Notes under the pieces: model-generated | The model's database searches: none | Seen by the model: only the letters and a program-made list of their open reading frames with translations | What the model was told of the DNA's origin: nothing | Made by a program: the position numbers and the translations under genes | DNA from: Sistotremastrum niveocremeum HHB9708 | Lineage: Eukaryota; Basidiomycota; Agaricomycetes; Sistotremastrales; Sistotremastraceae | NCBI GenBank assembly: GCA_001630475.1 | Contig: KV419399.1 | Span: forward strand, 62,001 to 126,000 | DNA length: 64,000 bases | Direction of reading: 5' to 3' | Shown: one piece after another, positions 12,117 through 25,018 of the stretch | Layout: each line of letters opens with the position of its first letter | How positions within the stretch are numbered: the stretch's first letter is position 1

Positions 12117-13854
12117 CTACAGGAGTTGTGGCCCTTTGCCTTTTCGACTAGGTGGCGAATTGAGATGTGAATGAAGATTGGGAGAACTCGCCATAGCAGC
12201 GCCAAAGCTCGCGAGACGCCGTTGGCCGTTGACTCCAGGTGTTAATGACGGGGAACTGGGTAATGAGGGGTTGGAATGTGATGGCGATACACCTGTTTCT
12301 CGAGGAGCAGAGGTACTAGCACCTTGCCCGGCTTCTTTCAGTAGATATTCCACCCACATCTGCGAGAAGCTTTCGGTGTGCTCGGAACCTTCTGAAGGCT
12401 GGCTTGAGCTTGCTCTTCGGACACCAAGAGGTCTGCCGTGACCTATGTCAGTACTCGACGAAAGGCGTTGCAAGCCTGCTCTTTCTCGCTCGGCGTCTTC
12501 CCATGAGAGGACAGTGGCAAGAATATTGAGCATCTCGAATCGCTTCGAATCCCCACGAGGTGTGTTGAGGAATGATATGAGGACGTTCGTAACCAGCCGT
12601 CTGGAACGAGTTCCAGTAACTTGCATGCAGAATGATATCGTATACGTACCGATCAACGTTGTTGTCTCCAGAGTTTTTGTTCAGCCGTCGCAAAGCTTCC
12701 GTGAGGTGTTCGTTCAGAACGACAGTCTGATGTCGAAGTTTTCCTATGACGGCGTTCTTTTCTTTCAGGTCGTCTTCCAGCTCTTTCACTCGGGAGGATG
12801 AAGAAGACGTCTCTTCAAGTTGTAACTGTATCCGGTAAGTCAGTGGGTGACGGGATCCACTATGAGATGCACACCTCTGCTTGAAGGGCGCGATGTTTGT
12901 ATTCTGCCAGGGCTTGAGTGACGCTATTGAGGTGTGATTCCTGCTCTTCCACAGCACGACGGAGTTCGAGTTCTTTAGCTACATTCCGTTTAAGATAAGA
13001 TTCCAAGGAATAAATATTGACACTCACTTGATTGGAAGTCTTCCAAAACACTCTGCAGATTGAAACACCTCTCCTGCTCTCGACGAAGTTCCTCTTCTGC
13101 AACCGCCTTCCCTTCTCGTGCAGATTCAAGGTCCCTCGAAAGCTCCTCCACCTGCTCCTTCGTCTGTTCAGACGCCAGTCGCTCTTGCTGCAATAGCCGT
13201 TCGATTTCATCCCGTGCTATTCGCGACATCTCCAGCTCATTCCGCACCTCCCTCAGCTCTCTCTCCCGCATCATGGCCTCATGAGATGTCTGCTCGTACT
13301 CGAGCGCTCGACTTCGCATGAGCTCCAGTTCGTTGGATACCCGCTCTGACTCTGCGTTGGACTCTATGAGTTCTGACTGTAGAGTCTGCACAGTACTCTG
13401 TAGATCTTCTTGTTGTAATGTTAATGTTGCGATAGTTTGCTCCCGCCGGTCGAGTTCTTCCTGTCCCCTCGTCAGGGATTGAATTACAAGATATCTTGAT
13501 GACATAGGAACGTACCGCGTCCTGTTTTAACTTGTTCCCTAACGTCGATCGCATAGTCGTAAGACGTGCCAGCAGTTCTCGATATTGAGAGGCATAAGTC
13601 TCTCGTTCTTCTCGAGTCCGTTCGAGCTCCTCCTGCAGGCGAGCCACCCGGCTTTCTGCATCTCCGTTGGCATCTGGTGAATGCGGAACCTCTGTATAGT
13701 CGTGTTTCGAAACTCCATTCGTTATGCCGTTCATTGTGTGAGAATCAGGCGGGTCCTGATCGAGCGACAAGCGAAGGCCTGCTAAAGTCTCGTTGGCTGT
13801 CTGAACAGCATCCCCAGGAGCTTTGGAGGCGTGTGATGCTTCTGAGGGCTCCAT
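12117..13854 (-). CDS. Rud3-like golgin with GRAB/GRIP-related domain
   Basis: Probable cis-Golgi coiled-coil tether recruited by Arf1-type GTPases. Five exons with matching phases: 13854-13516, 13460-13028, 12978-12875, 12825-12650 and 12600-12117, giving 511 residues. After a disordered N-terminus comes a long coiled coil (from about residue 70 to 320; EELDRREQTIATLTLQQEDL and similar Glu/Arg/Leu heptads). The GRAB-type domain follows: RLVTNVLISFLNTPRGDSKR, FEMLNILATVLSWEDAERE. This segment is diagnostic for Rud3/GMAP-210 proteins. A Ser/Pro-rich tail of about 100 residues ends in GKGPQLL. Confidence 0.85.
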
Positions 13855-14160
13855 AGAAGTCCCAATCTATAATGAGGTATCAGGGTAGCGGGGAAGCAAG
13901 AGGCCTGGACAACTTCGAGAGCCTGAGGGTGACACGAATTAGTTGCACTCGTGGCTGTGCCGCTGGTACTGAAAGCCGCCCCTGAAAACACAAAAATATT
14001 CCGAATGTTGACAATATATTCTTTGCCAAAACAACTCATGTATTCTATACTCATACAGGCGGCTAGATAAATTAAATGCGGCATGAAAGCACGGAAAGCA
14101 AAAATGCAATACGTGAACGAGAAAGCGGACGTTGCAACTTGAAGATCGGAACCTAAGCTA
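13855..14160. other. Intergenic
   Basis: About 300 bases between the golgin start and the end of the UBE3D-like gene, presumably the golgin promoter. No other feature seen. Confidence 0.5.
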
Positions 14161-17100
14161 TCACGCTGACCGCTGTAACCAGCCAACATCAAGCCCTGTC
14201 ATGGTTCGCAAATTCTCAGGATAGGCTTTGTTGCTCTCTCGCATCAAAGTTGCTAATCGGTGACAGACGTCAAAGGGGTAGTGAAGGTGCTCCGCGAAAG
14301 AGAAACCTGGAAGGGATGCAACGAGGCTGTAGATTGTCAGCAAAAGAGCGACGAGGAGACGGGAGTGGTTTACCGATCAAATTCAGCAGCCGTGGTGGTT
14401 GGTCCCACGATCTTGTATAGCACTTTCGCAGCCAGGATTGACGCACTTCTGGGGATGGTGTAAAAGTGAGAGATTGAGTATGAAAGACGGATGCTTGGCT
14501 TCAATGCCCAGATCTGTGTCAAAAATGTCAAAATTATCACGCAACTATACAGTTGTTCACCCACGAGTAAACGTGGCTTCTCTTCCTCCTCATCGTGTAT
14601 GATGAAGCGATAACGAGCATGAGCGTGGATGACTGCCAGCATATCTTCGACGATGAATGCAGACAGGGGAATACGCGAGGGTCTGATCACAGCGCGTAAG
14701 TATTTAACAGGTGAATCGAAGGCGAAAAAAGACTGACTCCAACGTTGGCCCCATTGGCCGTATTCCATATTTAGTGAATCTATATGCAGAAGGGGTCGAA
14801 TTGATAGCATTAGAGGGATGATACCGCCCCACAACAGCTCCACAAATGCATCGGGTCAAATATGATTCGCCATTCTGTGAGATGATTGTCAGCGTGAAAG
14901 ACGTTGCAAGAATCTCAGAACAAGAATGTGCCCTCATTGGTAGCCCATGAAGCAAGAGCCTTAGCATCATGAGTTGTTTAACGAGTAACAGATAGATATA
15001 GGACACATTGTATCAGCCGTAAGCAAAGCCCGCCACATCCGACTGAGAGAACAGACCACTCAACCTGCAAGGGTTGGATGGGTGCTCAGACAGCCAGCAT
15101 GTGACCACTGGTAGGAATGCCAGCGACGACCTTCTTGGAGTCCGTGAAGTATAGTAAGAATTTTGACACTCACCGAGGAGAAATTGGCCGTTCGAATGTT
15201 TGTCTTTACCACAGCTGCTTCTTCCATCAGAAGGTAACTTCCTCCGACCAACACTTGGCCATCCTTGGGCCAGAAGCCTTTCTGCGCATATTGTCCCACG
15301 GCTTCTGTCAACTTCTGATCGGTGTGACATACCCAAGCCTCTACAAGCTCCGTCCAGTACTCAGAAGGCAGATCAGCATATCTGGACACTTTGGACGCGA
15401 TAGCCAGTGGAAGGGAACATGAGACGCAGACGAAAGACGTCGGAGACATGGCTTGCAGCTGAGTAGCGTCTAATAAAGGGCTCGAATCAGAATTAGCCGC
15501 CGGCGTTGCGGACGAATCGGCGATGAGTTTCAATTCATAGTGAGCACTGAATGCACGAAGGCTATGGCGGCCAGAATCGACGCCTGTTGGGAGGAGGAGA
15601 GGTGGAGAAGTAGAGGAGCCGCTTCTCAATATCAATCGTTCTCGATATGCCGAGTCCGATGCATCAGGGAGTACCTCTGCCACGATGCCAGTGGAGTGAG
15701 CACCCTCTACTCGGAGGAAGACAAAGACAATGCCTAAGTTCTCTTGATGCTCGGCAACGTACTGGACATCGAGGCCTGCGCGTTTCGGGCCACTATCACT
15801 CACTCGAGTTTTAGGATGAGGAGAAGCTGATCGACTCGATGAGTTAGATCCCGGAAGCAGCCAGGCTAACGGAGGAGCAGAGGAGCTCCGGTTTCGTCCA
15901 AGTATTCGAGATTTACTTCGCTTCAGTCCCAGTGGAGGTGGAGGTGGCGTGACCAGGTTCGCTGGGACAGGTTCGCTCACGAACTCTGGCAGGGTGAGCA
16001 TGGCCTCGGGATCTTGAACATTGACCCCGACCGGAAGAGGCTCACGAATAAACTCTGGAAGGGTCAACATCGTCTCCGGGTTCCGTAATGTTGTAGACAC
16101 GGTGGGTAAGGCGTCTTGTGAATCTATCCGCCTGATTCCAGAATGGTTGATAAGCTGTTCAACAAATTGTTGCTTCTTGACTATCTCGTTCTGATGTGCT
16201 TGGGCAACTCGATCTCGGAATCGATCGTCCAGTACGACAGCTTGATTGTCGAGCCGTCGACTGGATGCTTTGCCAATGAGTTCGAGCATTTTCTCAAGAT
16301 CCCTAGACTGCACGTCGTCGTCTTCTGCCTTCATTTTTCCCAAAGCTTTGTCCGACTTCATAGACGCTAAACTCTCTCGACGAGCCCGTTCCATGGCTTC
16401 CAGCTTTCCCTCGCGGAGCTCAACTCTCTGGTTGTGTAGTTGAGGAGCCACCCGGTAAAATCTGTCGATGGCCAATGCTACCGCATCCAAATCAAGTCGC
16501 ATTTTTTCATCGGAATTGCCCACACGAGGAGAAGCCGCGGAAAGGCGTTGTTTTTGAGTAGCAACGTCTCGGAAGTTGTCGCCATCCTCATAGACCGGGA
16601 GCTCCATATCCGCTTGGTCTTCATACCCAGGAGGCTGGGAAGAAGAAATATCGCGCTCGGTCCTCTGCAGGCAAAGCCTGAGGATGATCTCTAGGTCGTG
16701 GTCTATCTGATTCCATAACAAAGCACTCTCGACCGCGACTGCAGGAGGCTGATAGCCAGAGGACTTCGCAGCTTCCACTCTCTGAATTTTGAGATCGCTG
16801 ACTTGGCGACTCAGGGTGCTGTATATATCTGCTGGCAATCGAGGTTCAACAGGGGTGATGCCACCTTCAACGTCTGAGAGAGGGTCGGGATATAGGGCGG
16901 ATATGCGTTTGAGATGCGATATCAGCGATATCAGCGACTTGGCAAGCTCGGCGTCGAACGTATCGAGACTGGGTGCGATTCTGCTAACATGATCGCGAAG
17001 CTCGAGAACCAACGATGCCTCATCGCTCACACTCGCGATCTCAATCATCTGATCTCCGGATTGGGAGCGTAAATTGGAGAGTAACGTAACCAATGCCGGC

Positions 17101-17618
17101 GAAGGAGTGGGTGCAGATACGCGGCTGGCCGGAAGAGAATGGCGGCGAGAAGGAACGATGGATTGCCAGTGATATGATGATGAGGTCGATGTGTGGGGTT
17201 GGAGAAGATTGTTTAGAGTCACGATACATGAGTGCTCAACATATGCCATAGATGGTCGCATTGAGTCTACCTTTAGAAATGAGGCTGATAAGTACTCGAG
17301 AATGGAGGCATGGCCGGTCCGACCTACTTGAACCAAAGCATCTTGATCTCCTTCCTGGAGGTAAGGGGGCTGAGGGTCGGTCACTGAAGTGTCGATTGAG
17401 TGGACTCTGAGAGGTATTAGTTGCTCGTCTCTCTGAGATCCGTCTCCAAGAGCACTAGTGCTGCCGGCCAGCCCGTTTTCGCGCTCAGGTTCGGCTGAAG
17501 CATGCCTCGGTGACAGGGAGAGGGATGGGAAGGGGGTCGGTATTCCAGCATCCAAGTCTACAGAGACTATTGACTCTGTTTTAGTGTGACTGGAACGTTG
17601 TTTGATCAAAGTAGCCAT
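14161..17618 (-). CDS. UBE3D-like HECT_2 E3 ubiquitin ligase
   Basis: Predicted E3 of the UBE3D/UBE2CBP (HECT_2) family, which binds E2 enzymes through its C-terminal region. A large first exon (17618-15174, 815 codons) carries a long Ser-rich, partly coiled N-terminus and then the family motif YADLPSEYWTELVEAWVCH. Phase-consistent downstream exons are 14874-14744 (with RCICGAVVG and KYGIRPMGP), 14682-14565 (PLSAFIVEDMLAVIHAHARY), 14513-14374 (LKPSIRLSYSISHFYTIP) and 14326-14161 (ending TMTGLDVGWLQRSA). The stretch 15173-14875 is either one 299-base intron or hides a small linker exon; both flanking exons are in the same phase. I take MATLIKQRS at 17618 as the start instead of an ATG at 17729. 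The extension before the HECT_2 part is long. Confidence 0.82.
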
Positions 17619-17873
17619 GAAGAGAGTTGCACCGCCGTGCCGCCTGGTCACGGTGGCATTGGCCAGACAAATTTGAACTCTTCCGCATAGATCCGACACT
17701 ACCGTACAAGCTTCTCGGTTGCGAGGCACATTATGTATTGAACGCTTGATCGCTCACGCGCTAACTCATACAAGTATATCGCAGATCTGTTAGCTTATTT
17801 TCGTTGCACGAATATGGATACAAATGGTAGGTACAAGTGATATGATGGGCATATGTGGCAAGACATAGCGATG

Positions 17874-20800
17874 CTATCTCGTCGATAAACCTGATTTTCC
17901 TAATTTCAAGTTTTTGATGGCAGATAGTGATAGTCGATTCGACGGCGCTGGGATGGGAGACGGCGGTCTGAGCTGTTCTTCCTCGATAGGCTCTTCAGTT
18001 ACGGCCATTTCAATAGGACTTTCCATTCGAGGGCCGGGTTCTAAACCCAGAGATCCGCCGCCAGTTAACCCCGGTGATTGCGGAAGATCCACTTCCGCAG
18101 GCATTGAAGCACTAGACATCCAGATCTTCACCACTCCGTCATGCGTCGCGGTGGCCATCATGGCAGGTCCTGATTCGGAAGGTCTCCATGCCACACTAGT
18201 CAAGTCCCCAGATTCCTCATCTTGCGTTCCAAAATGATGCAAGAAAGCACCACTCTCGCGGTCCCAGATGTGAACGTCGCCACCTGAGCAATTTTAGCGT
18301 GGATGGCAACGCGATTTCCGGTTTTGCACTGACCTTTTCCTGCGCATATCACGAACTGGTCGTTCTTCCCGCCGAAATAACTCGATCCCGCCCACGAGAC
18401 CAGCGTCTCGGGCATATATGTGTGGACCAGTACTAATCGCACGTCATCGTGTACCATGTCTAACCGCCATAGCTGTGGAGGAGCCTGCGGATTTCAGACC
18501 ATGAGGGCATATTTGGTAGATTGAATGATCCGGGGCGTACCGTATTTTCATAGCTCACTAACGCTATATTGCCACTCTTTGCTAAGGTGATGTCACGAAC
18601 TTCGTGTAACACGGGCACTTGACTGTACAGGAATTAACACAGCTTCTTCTGTCAGCAGCTTCAGTTACCTTTCGATTGACTTTTCAGCAAGATTATACAC
18701 TGCGAAAGAGTGAGATTGTGCCAGGAATGGACTGGAGCCTACACTCACCAACTATCCTGTTCTCAGTACGTGCCTTGACAGGTCGAAGACCATCTTTCGA
18801 TTCTAACAGGGTTGCTACACCCAAGAACCGTTCAGAATCAAGAGTCACCGCAACATCGTGGATCTTCAATCGAGGGAGTCGATACTGGGCCACGACATTG
18901 CCATTGAGATCCTGACTCTTTGTTAAAGATGTACAAATACCAAGGACGAATACCACGAACGATTTGACAGACTTCGCTCCGTTCCACAGACATGAAAGCT
19001 GGTCACCATATCAGAACGATCAGTCGGAGGATAATTGCAGTATAAGATAGGCTTACCATCGCCTTTCGGCATCCAGGTAATCGATTGTATATTCACAGGT
19101 CGTTCAATATTCTTCCTGGCAACACCATCCGAAGTCCATACTCTGACACTTCGCGAAAGCTTGGTGAGTAATAGAGTGCCGTTGGGAGACCAAGCGACTT
19201 GTCCGACGAAGCCGGTCGGATTAAGCAGCACACGGTGAGGGGTACATGGACTCTGAAGTTCCGATGAGGGATACATTCTGATAAGTGCTCCTCTCTACTC
19301 ACCGCACGATCGGAAGTCACTTTGTATAAATGACTGGTCCTATCCCAGCTACATGTTGCCAATAAGCTTCCATTCGGACTGAATTGAAGGTGTCGCACGA
19401 GCGCTTGATGCGCTGGCAAATACTGTTGAATAGCCAAGCCTTTGAACGTGGTTATGAGCTTCGTAATGCGATCCTGTTTGACAGCACCGAGTGGTTCGAA
19501 TGTGTCCCGCTTAGGTTGTCCGTCTGAAGTTGGCGAGGACATGCTGGACATGCTAGACATCTGCCGAGTTGCTTGTCGGGGAGGTGGGGCAGTGGCACCT
19601 TTCAATAAAGCCAGAGAGCGGACAGCGCCCTTCCATCGCCTTTGGGCAGGCGATACGGGCGTGGGTGGCGAGTCTGGCGTTTGCTCATCCGTGTGATCAT
19701 CCGAGGTGCTCGGAAGAGCCTTATCGTCCAGGCCGGGTGTCGAGGCATCCATGCCGGAGACGTTCGTGACTGCTCCATCCGAAGCTTTACGCAGTGGGCT
19801 CATCCCGTTACTGGGAGACAGCATCTCAGTATTGCTGAAAGGTAATCCCGGCCCATCTCCTGCATTGCTGAAGCGGCGAGGTCTTGGAAGACTGGCGAAC
19901 GCGGACATCGTAAGTTGGTTTATATACGTGCTGCATGTTGACATCGAGCGTCTGAAACGAGTAGGCAAATGGTTTCGCAACCAATGCAGCCCGGTGGCAT
20001 GACCAATATCCGTCGCAATTTCTGAGAGAACATCAGCCAGCCAACGTTTTCCGGCGTGGCGAGAATAAGCCCATCTTTCTGAAGCGAACCATAACGACAC
20101 AGCCAGAAGGCCAAAAGAGCTGAAAGCTGTGAACACGGTTGTGACCGTACATGTCACTGAAGACTAGAGGCATTGTAAAATCGAGATTGAGGAACTCAAT
20201 GGCGGATTATTCACCTGTCCCGAGGCATACGCGAAAAGTACCAATCCAACGGAAAAGGCGGCTGACAGAAACGAGATAAGCAAGCCTAGGTTGGATTTAT
20301 CTTTGACCTACCGACGGAGATGACCAGGAAGATAAGAGGAGAACGCTTAATCCATATCAACACCCACCAAGGGACTCGGTGGCCGGGAGAACGACTAATA
20401 GGCATCAGCTGGTTATAGCAGTCAAAAATCAGTAATACTGACTACATCGCCTGTTTCCAAGTCAGCCCCAACAAAGAATTGACCGCCGACGCGATTGAGA
20501 AGACCAAAGAGCTGAACCAAAAGACATTAACAGCATCTGTGAGAGCTGTGCCTTTCTCGCTGAAGGAGAATTGTAGGGCTGAATAGGGCGTTATATTAGA
20601 TACCATCGTTATCCGTTTAGGCCAACTTACTTGTTGCACTGACGGCGGAGAAAAATGTTGCCACAGTGGATAAGTTAAGAAGGTTAGAGGCGCCGTGTTT
20701 CTGCGCAAACCTAATGGTGGGGACACCGACTTCCACGAAATCAGACAAACTGCTTGTTATGTGATCGAAATGTTCGCCTATCATAAGGTTAACTAGGAGA

Positions 20801-22078
20801 TACGCTGAAGAAGAGATTCTGACCCATTTCACACGACAAGTCGTGCATGTAGCGCTTCACTGATGGATAAGCGAATTGACCTGAGAGGATACTTAGAGAG
20901 CTCCTTGCGTGTTAAGTGAAGTTACCTTTGAACTCTTCCAAGGTAGATGCCCAATACTTCAAATCGCCGTCCAATGCAGTGATTGAGACATTCAGACCAT
21001 CATCTGGACCGGCATAAGACGCGACCTATACTGAAGGAGATCCAAATCACCATTAAACTCTGGAAATTCGTTCAGACAATCCAGAAATCTGGTAAGATCA
21101 ACTGCAAATTGCGCAAACTCCAACGGAAATTCCTCAGCGTCGAGCTCTCTCTCCAAGTGGGGATTAATGAGATGAGGATGCTTTTTTGAATGAATTCTTA
21201 AATGCCGGTGATGGTGTTGATGACCTTTCGTGCCACGTTCCAGAAAGTCTGATTTCTTGACTTTGCGAGGAAACAGCTCCGCAGCATTGGTTTGGAATAA
21301 AAATAGGATATGTATCAAACGCTTCCTAAGATTGGCCGCAGAACTCAATATGCCAATGGAAGAGCCCAACTGGCGGGCGGCATTCTGAGCCCATATTAGC
21401 ATGCTGCTTCGTGAGAGTTGAATCGGCCACGTACAGCGAAGTTTCGAAGCTGTGCATTGCAAGATATTAATACGTTAATCAAAGACAGAGGCGAAGGAAA
21501 TCGAAACATCCCGCACCTCGCGGTCAAAATCGACGATTCGGCTATAGCGCCGTCAGAAATTAGAAAGACGGATTGAATGAGCCTGCCTACCGATGAAACT
21601 GAGAATAAGCTTCAGCCCCTTGAGTTTGAAGAGTTTCGTCGACATTGGCTAAGAGTGTCACTTCAATGCCCATATCTTAACAGGACCAACTAGTCTTACG
21701 CTCATCCCCTTCCGCGTCTAGCATATTCCTAGACCCAGTAGCTAAAGACATCTGTTAGCTTGCCAGGCGTGGAATATAGTAGTGTACATCACACCTGATG
21801 ATCCCCCCGTCGACTCATTTGTCAGCTCATTCAAAGCATCCAATAGCGTTAGTAGAGTTTGCTTCCGTTTCTGTCCCAATCCTCCTCCTGAGCGTCTCGA
21901 TTCAGAGCGTGGTGTCTTCGTGCCCGACAAAGGTGCAGTAAGATCAGGTCCATATACTGGATGTACGATTCCAAGTGCTGGCGGATCTGGTCACAGGAAA
22001 GCGTCATCAGCGCTCAAGGGTTTCCGCTTATGCAAGAGCTATAGCACAGGCACAGGATACTTACTTGCCGGTGCCATG
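17874..22078 (-). CDS. WD40-repeat protein with N-terminal membrane domain
   Basis: One gene of about 4.2 kb with many short introns, from MAPA near 22078 to the stop at 17874. The first part is soluble and Ser-rich (LTLLDALNELTNES). The middle has hydrophobic spans, such as VFWFSSLVFSIASAVNSLLG and IFLVISVGAFSVGLVLFAY, plus TVTTVFTAFSSFGLLAVSLW. The C-terminal half is a WD40 propeller: HLQFSPNGSLLATCSWDRTS, VAWSPNGTLLLTKLSRSVRV, ITWMPKGDGK, KIHDVAVTLDSERFLGVATL, GDVHIWDRESGAF and ATHDGVVKIWMSS. The last exon starts at 18283. This architecture suggests a propeller held at a membrane facing the cytosol; the role is not known. Upstream exon ends were not all fixed, so the full protein is not given. 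Confidence 0.75.
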
Positions 22079-22706
22079 GTAGTTATTTCAAGTTCGTGAG
22101 TGTGATGAATGAGACGTTGCAATATTGTTGATATGTTTCGTATATGTTAGCGTAGAGATCGTGAAGGTCGTGGACAAGGAGGGTGGGGAAGGAAAGAGCG
22201 CCCTCACGGCAAGCGTGTGCGGCAGGCGTCGTCCCAACTCAGGTACTACCCGGCAATCCAACGAGAAGCCGGTGCCAGTGAAAGGCCGTTCTCAAGCTCC
22301 TAATCAGGTAATAAAGGGCATTGATCACAAGCAAATGTGATTACAAACATTCCAGTATTGCGGAAAACGCGATTTCTGTTTCTTTCACAAACATTGAAGA
22401 CATTACTACTATCCCAGCAAATAAAGCACTCTGCAGACACAATAAACACAGTAAATCGAAGAAGAAGAAAAGTAATGAGAATAGACGACCAGTGCGTCGA
22501 ATTCGCATGGGCAGGTCATAAAAACTTGAAAGCGCCATCAAGAACATAATTTATGAATGAAAGAAGGGATATAGAATTGGAGCCGTAATCAGGTCATGCG
22601 AAAGCGGATGCAATGCGAGTGGAATGATGCTTCAAAAATCTGCACCTTCTAGAAAATACCAGAAGAGCAAGATTTGCAAGCTTATGAGGGCGGTCGTTGT
22701 GAAAAG
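22079..22706. other. Intergenic
   Basis: About 630 bases between the start of the WD40 gene and the end of the RRM gene; upstream region of the former. An A-rich segment around 22440-22490 is low-complexity. No gene seen. Confidence 0.5.
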
Positions 22707-25018
22707 TTAGAGCACTGGATCAGAATTCTTTTGGGGAAGCGATGGCGGCTTCTCGGTGCCGGGTGTCCAACTAGCACGTCGACCATACGGCATTCCCAAT
22801 GCTTTCGCGAACTCTTGATTATGATTGAACGTAAGGTCCGTACTTGTCCCGTCCCAACCTTGGATGTGCTGCTGATCAGTCTTTGAAGGTGTCGACACTG
22901 CTGGCGTTGAGCTTCGCGGTTTAGGAGCCCCGTCCGAGTACGTTCTACCAGTCACCTCTAAAGACGCTGGTGAAGTGTGCTTTGGGTCCGATTTCGAGCC
23001 ATCACCACTGGCCCGCCTTTCAAGCTCCTGAGCATCATCGAATGATGTTGCAATCGAACTTGTCTTCCCCGGACCACCCAAACCGAGGTCTGACGAACGG
23101 TCCGAGAAACCAGATCCAGGACGTCCTCGATGGCTAGTAGCAGTACTAGTTTCGTCATCGCCCGTATCCCGCTGCTCAGGAGGCATCGGAGGGAAATAGT
23201 CTGGAGGCTCCTGTGGCATCACCGGCGGGAAATAGTCGCCAGGCTCTGTGCTTACCCGACGCATATTAGCCGTATATGCCGGGTCATGCGGCGCGTTCGC
23301 TGGGCTGTCCATGGGCGAATGTGCATGAAGAGGGGCACCAGGCGCAGGATTGACCCATGCGCCAGGCGTGCGTCCCCAGAAGCCCCCATCAACGAGCGGT
23401 GGGCTATATGGACCGATTCCGGGGCTCAAAAACTCTCGGTGAAGTTGAGGAGTAGAATTCTGAGGCATGAAGGAGAATGAAGGCATGGATGGTGTTATAG
23501 GAGGAAGTCCCATGTGAGGACTATACGCGGGATGATGCAAGGGCGAAACGGAGACACCGCTAGCAGCCTGGGATATTTGATTACCACGGAGGGGAGGAAG
23601 TGCGATAGGCCCAGGATGGAAGTTGTTTTTCGGGGAGGTACTCGATGAGTGAGCGCCACTCTGTTCCTTCGACGATGAACCTGTGGAATTCGAAGTCGAT
23701 CGGCCACTCAGATTGAGGGGGGCAGGTGCCTTATCGGCGAATGATGGCCTGCTAGGCGAAACCGAAGATGAAAGGGCCTGGGCTGGTTGGTTATGCAGTG
23801 GACCAGATGGAGGAGGGAGAGACCGCTGCGGTGACATGGGAGGAGGGGCAGAAAAAGGATGATCATAGGGCGTGGGAGGTCCAGAAGGCGGGCCAAAGGA
23901 ATAGCTACCAACATAATGAGAATGATCAGGTTGCACCACATTTGACAGAGGAGATGGTCTATGTCCGGATCCGTGAGCCAATTGAAACGGAGAGGGTATA
24001 TGATCCAGAGGTGAGCTAGGGAAGGAACTCCTCCCAGGACTCGACATAGATAAAGCAAGGGATGGCGTGAACTTGTCATGGTGCACTTTCAATGTTCTAC
24101 CATTGTATTCGTATCTGTGAATCGCGTGAATATGGTTATTGCGGCTGATTGGCAACAACAAACCCATTGAACATATTCACGGCGCGCTCAGCATCTGAGT
24201 CGCTTGCAAATGAAACGGTGCCAAACCCTCGTGATCTGCCGTTGACGTCTTGGGCGACATCGGCACGGATGATGGTTCCGGCTTGACGGAAGAGGTCTTT
24301 TAAGTCCTGCCACTGACAGTGAAAAGGGAGCTAATCCAAATTTAGCCATAGAGCGAGAGAAGGATAGGGTTATGACGAACGTTTCCCACAAACAGATTCT
24401 TCCCTACACCACTGGACCCCGAGCCCGAAAACGAGTTCTCTCTACTCAATTGAAACTCTTCCATCCTCTCCGCAAGGTTGACTACTCCGGCTGAAATTGA
24501 TGACATGCCTGATGGATTTCGGGATAAGGGGGCGGTCATTGGAAGGATACCGATGCCGCTGCCACTAGACAGAGTTGGGGCCAGAGGTGGAGGACTCAAT
24601 GCAAAGGAGGACGGATCGAGGTCCGATGGTATTCTATCTGGGCGCACTTCGAGGGTTCTGGTCTGCCACGTGTACCCATGAAACATTTCAATAGATCGTG
24701 CGGCATCGTCTGCACTGGCCATCAGGACGGTGCCGTACCCTCTGCTGCGATTGTCGGGGCCAAGGGAAACATCTGCTCGCAGAACAGTCCCCGACTTTCG
24801 GAACAAGTCTTTCAAATCTTGCCAGCGAACGCGATATGGAAGCTGGTTGAGTGGATGAGAAAGGAATTTTGAGTAGTAAAGAGGCGACTAACGTTGCCTA
24901 CGAAAAGCTGTGTTCGAGTGTCGGGGAGAGGGCCAGCTCTGCCGTCCGGGGTATTTCGTGTAGATGTAGCTGCATGAATGACAGCCTCTATCTCTTGATT
25001 TGTGAGAGGAATATGCAT
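22707..25018 (-). CDS. RNA-binding protein with two RRM domains
   Basis: Binds RNA through two RRMs. Exons: 25018-24893, 24842-24381, 24330-24164 and 24114-22707, all phase-consistent. RRM1 has QLFVGN, LPYRVRWQDLKDLFRKSGTV and RSRGYGTVLM. RRM2 has NLFVGN, LPFHCQWQDLKDLFRQAGTI and RSRGFGTVSF. The two RRMs are close copies of each other, implying internal duplication, and each has an intron at the same place directly after the FVGN motif. The C-terminal 400 or so residues are Pro/Ser-rich and probably disordered. It resembles Gbp2/Hrb1-type fungal mRNA-binding proteins, but the exact orthologue is unclear. The true start may be further upstream; the frame stays open for nine codons before the ATG chosen. 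Confidence 0.82.

Noticed and set aside
17619-17729. Upstream ATG extending the UBE3D-like first exon by 37 codons
   Set aside because: The added residues do not look like the start of this family and the ATG at 17618 has a better start context; kept as a minor alternative only.
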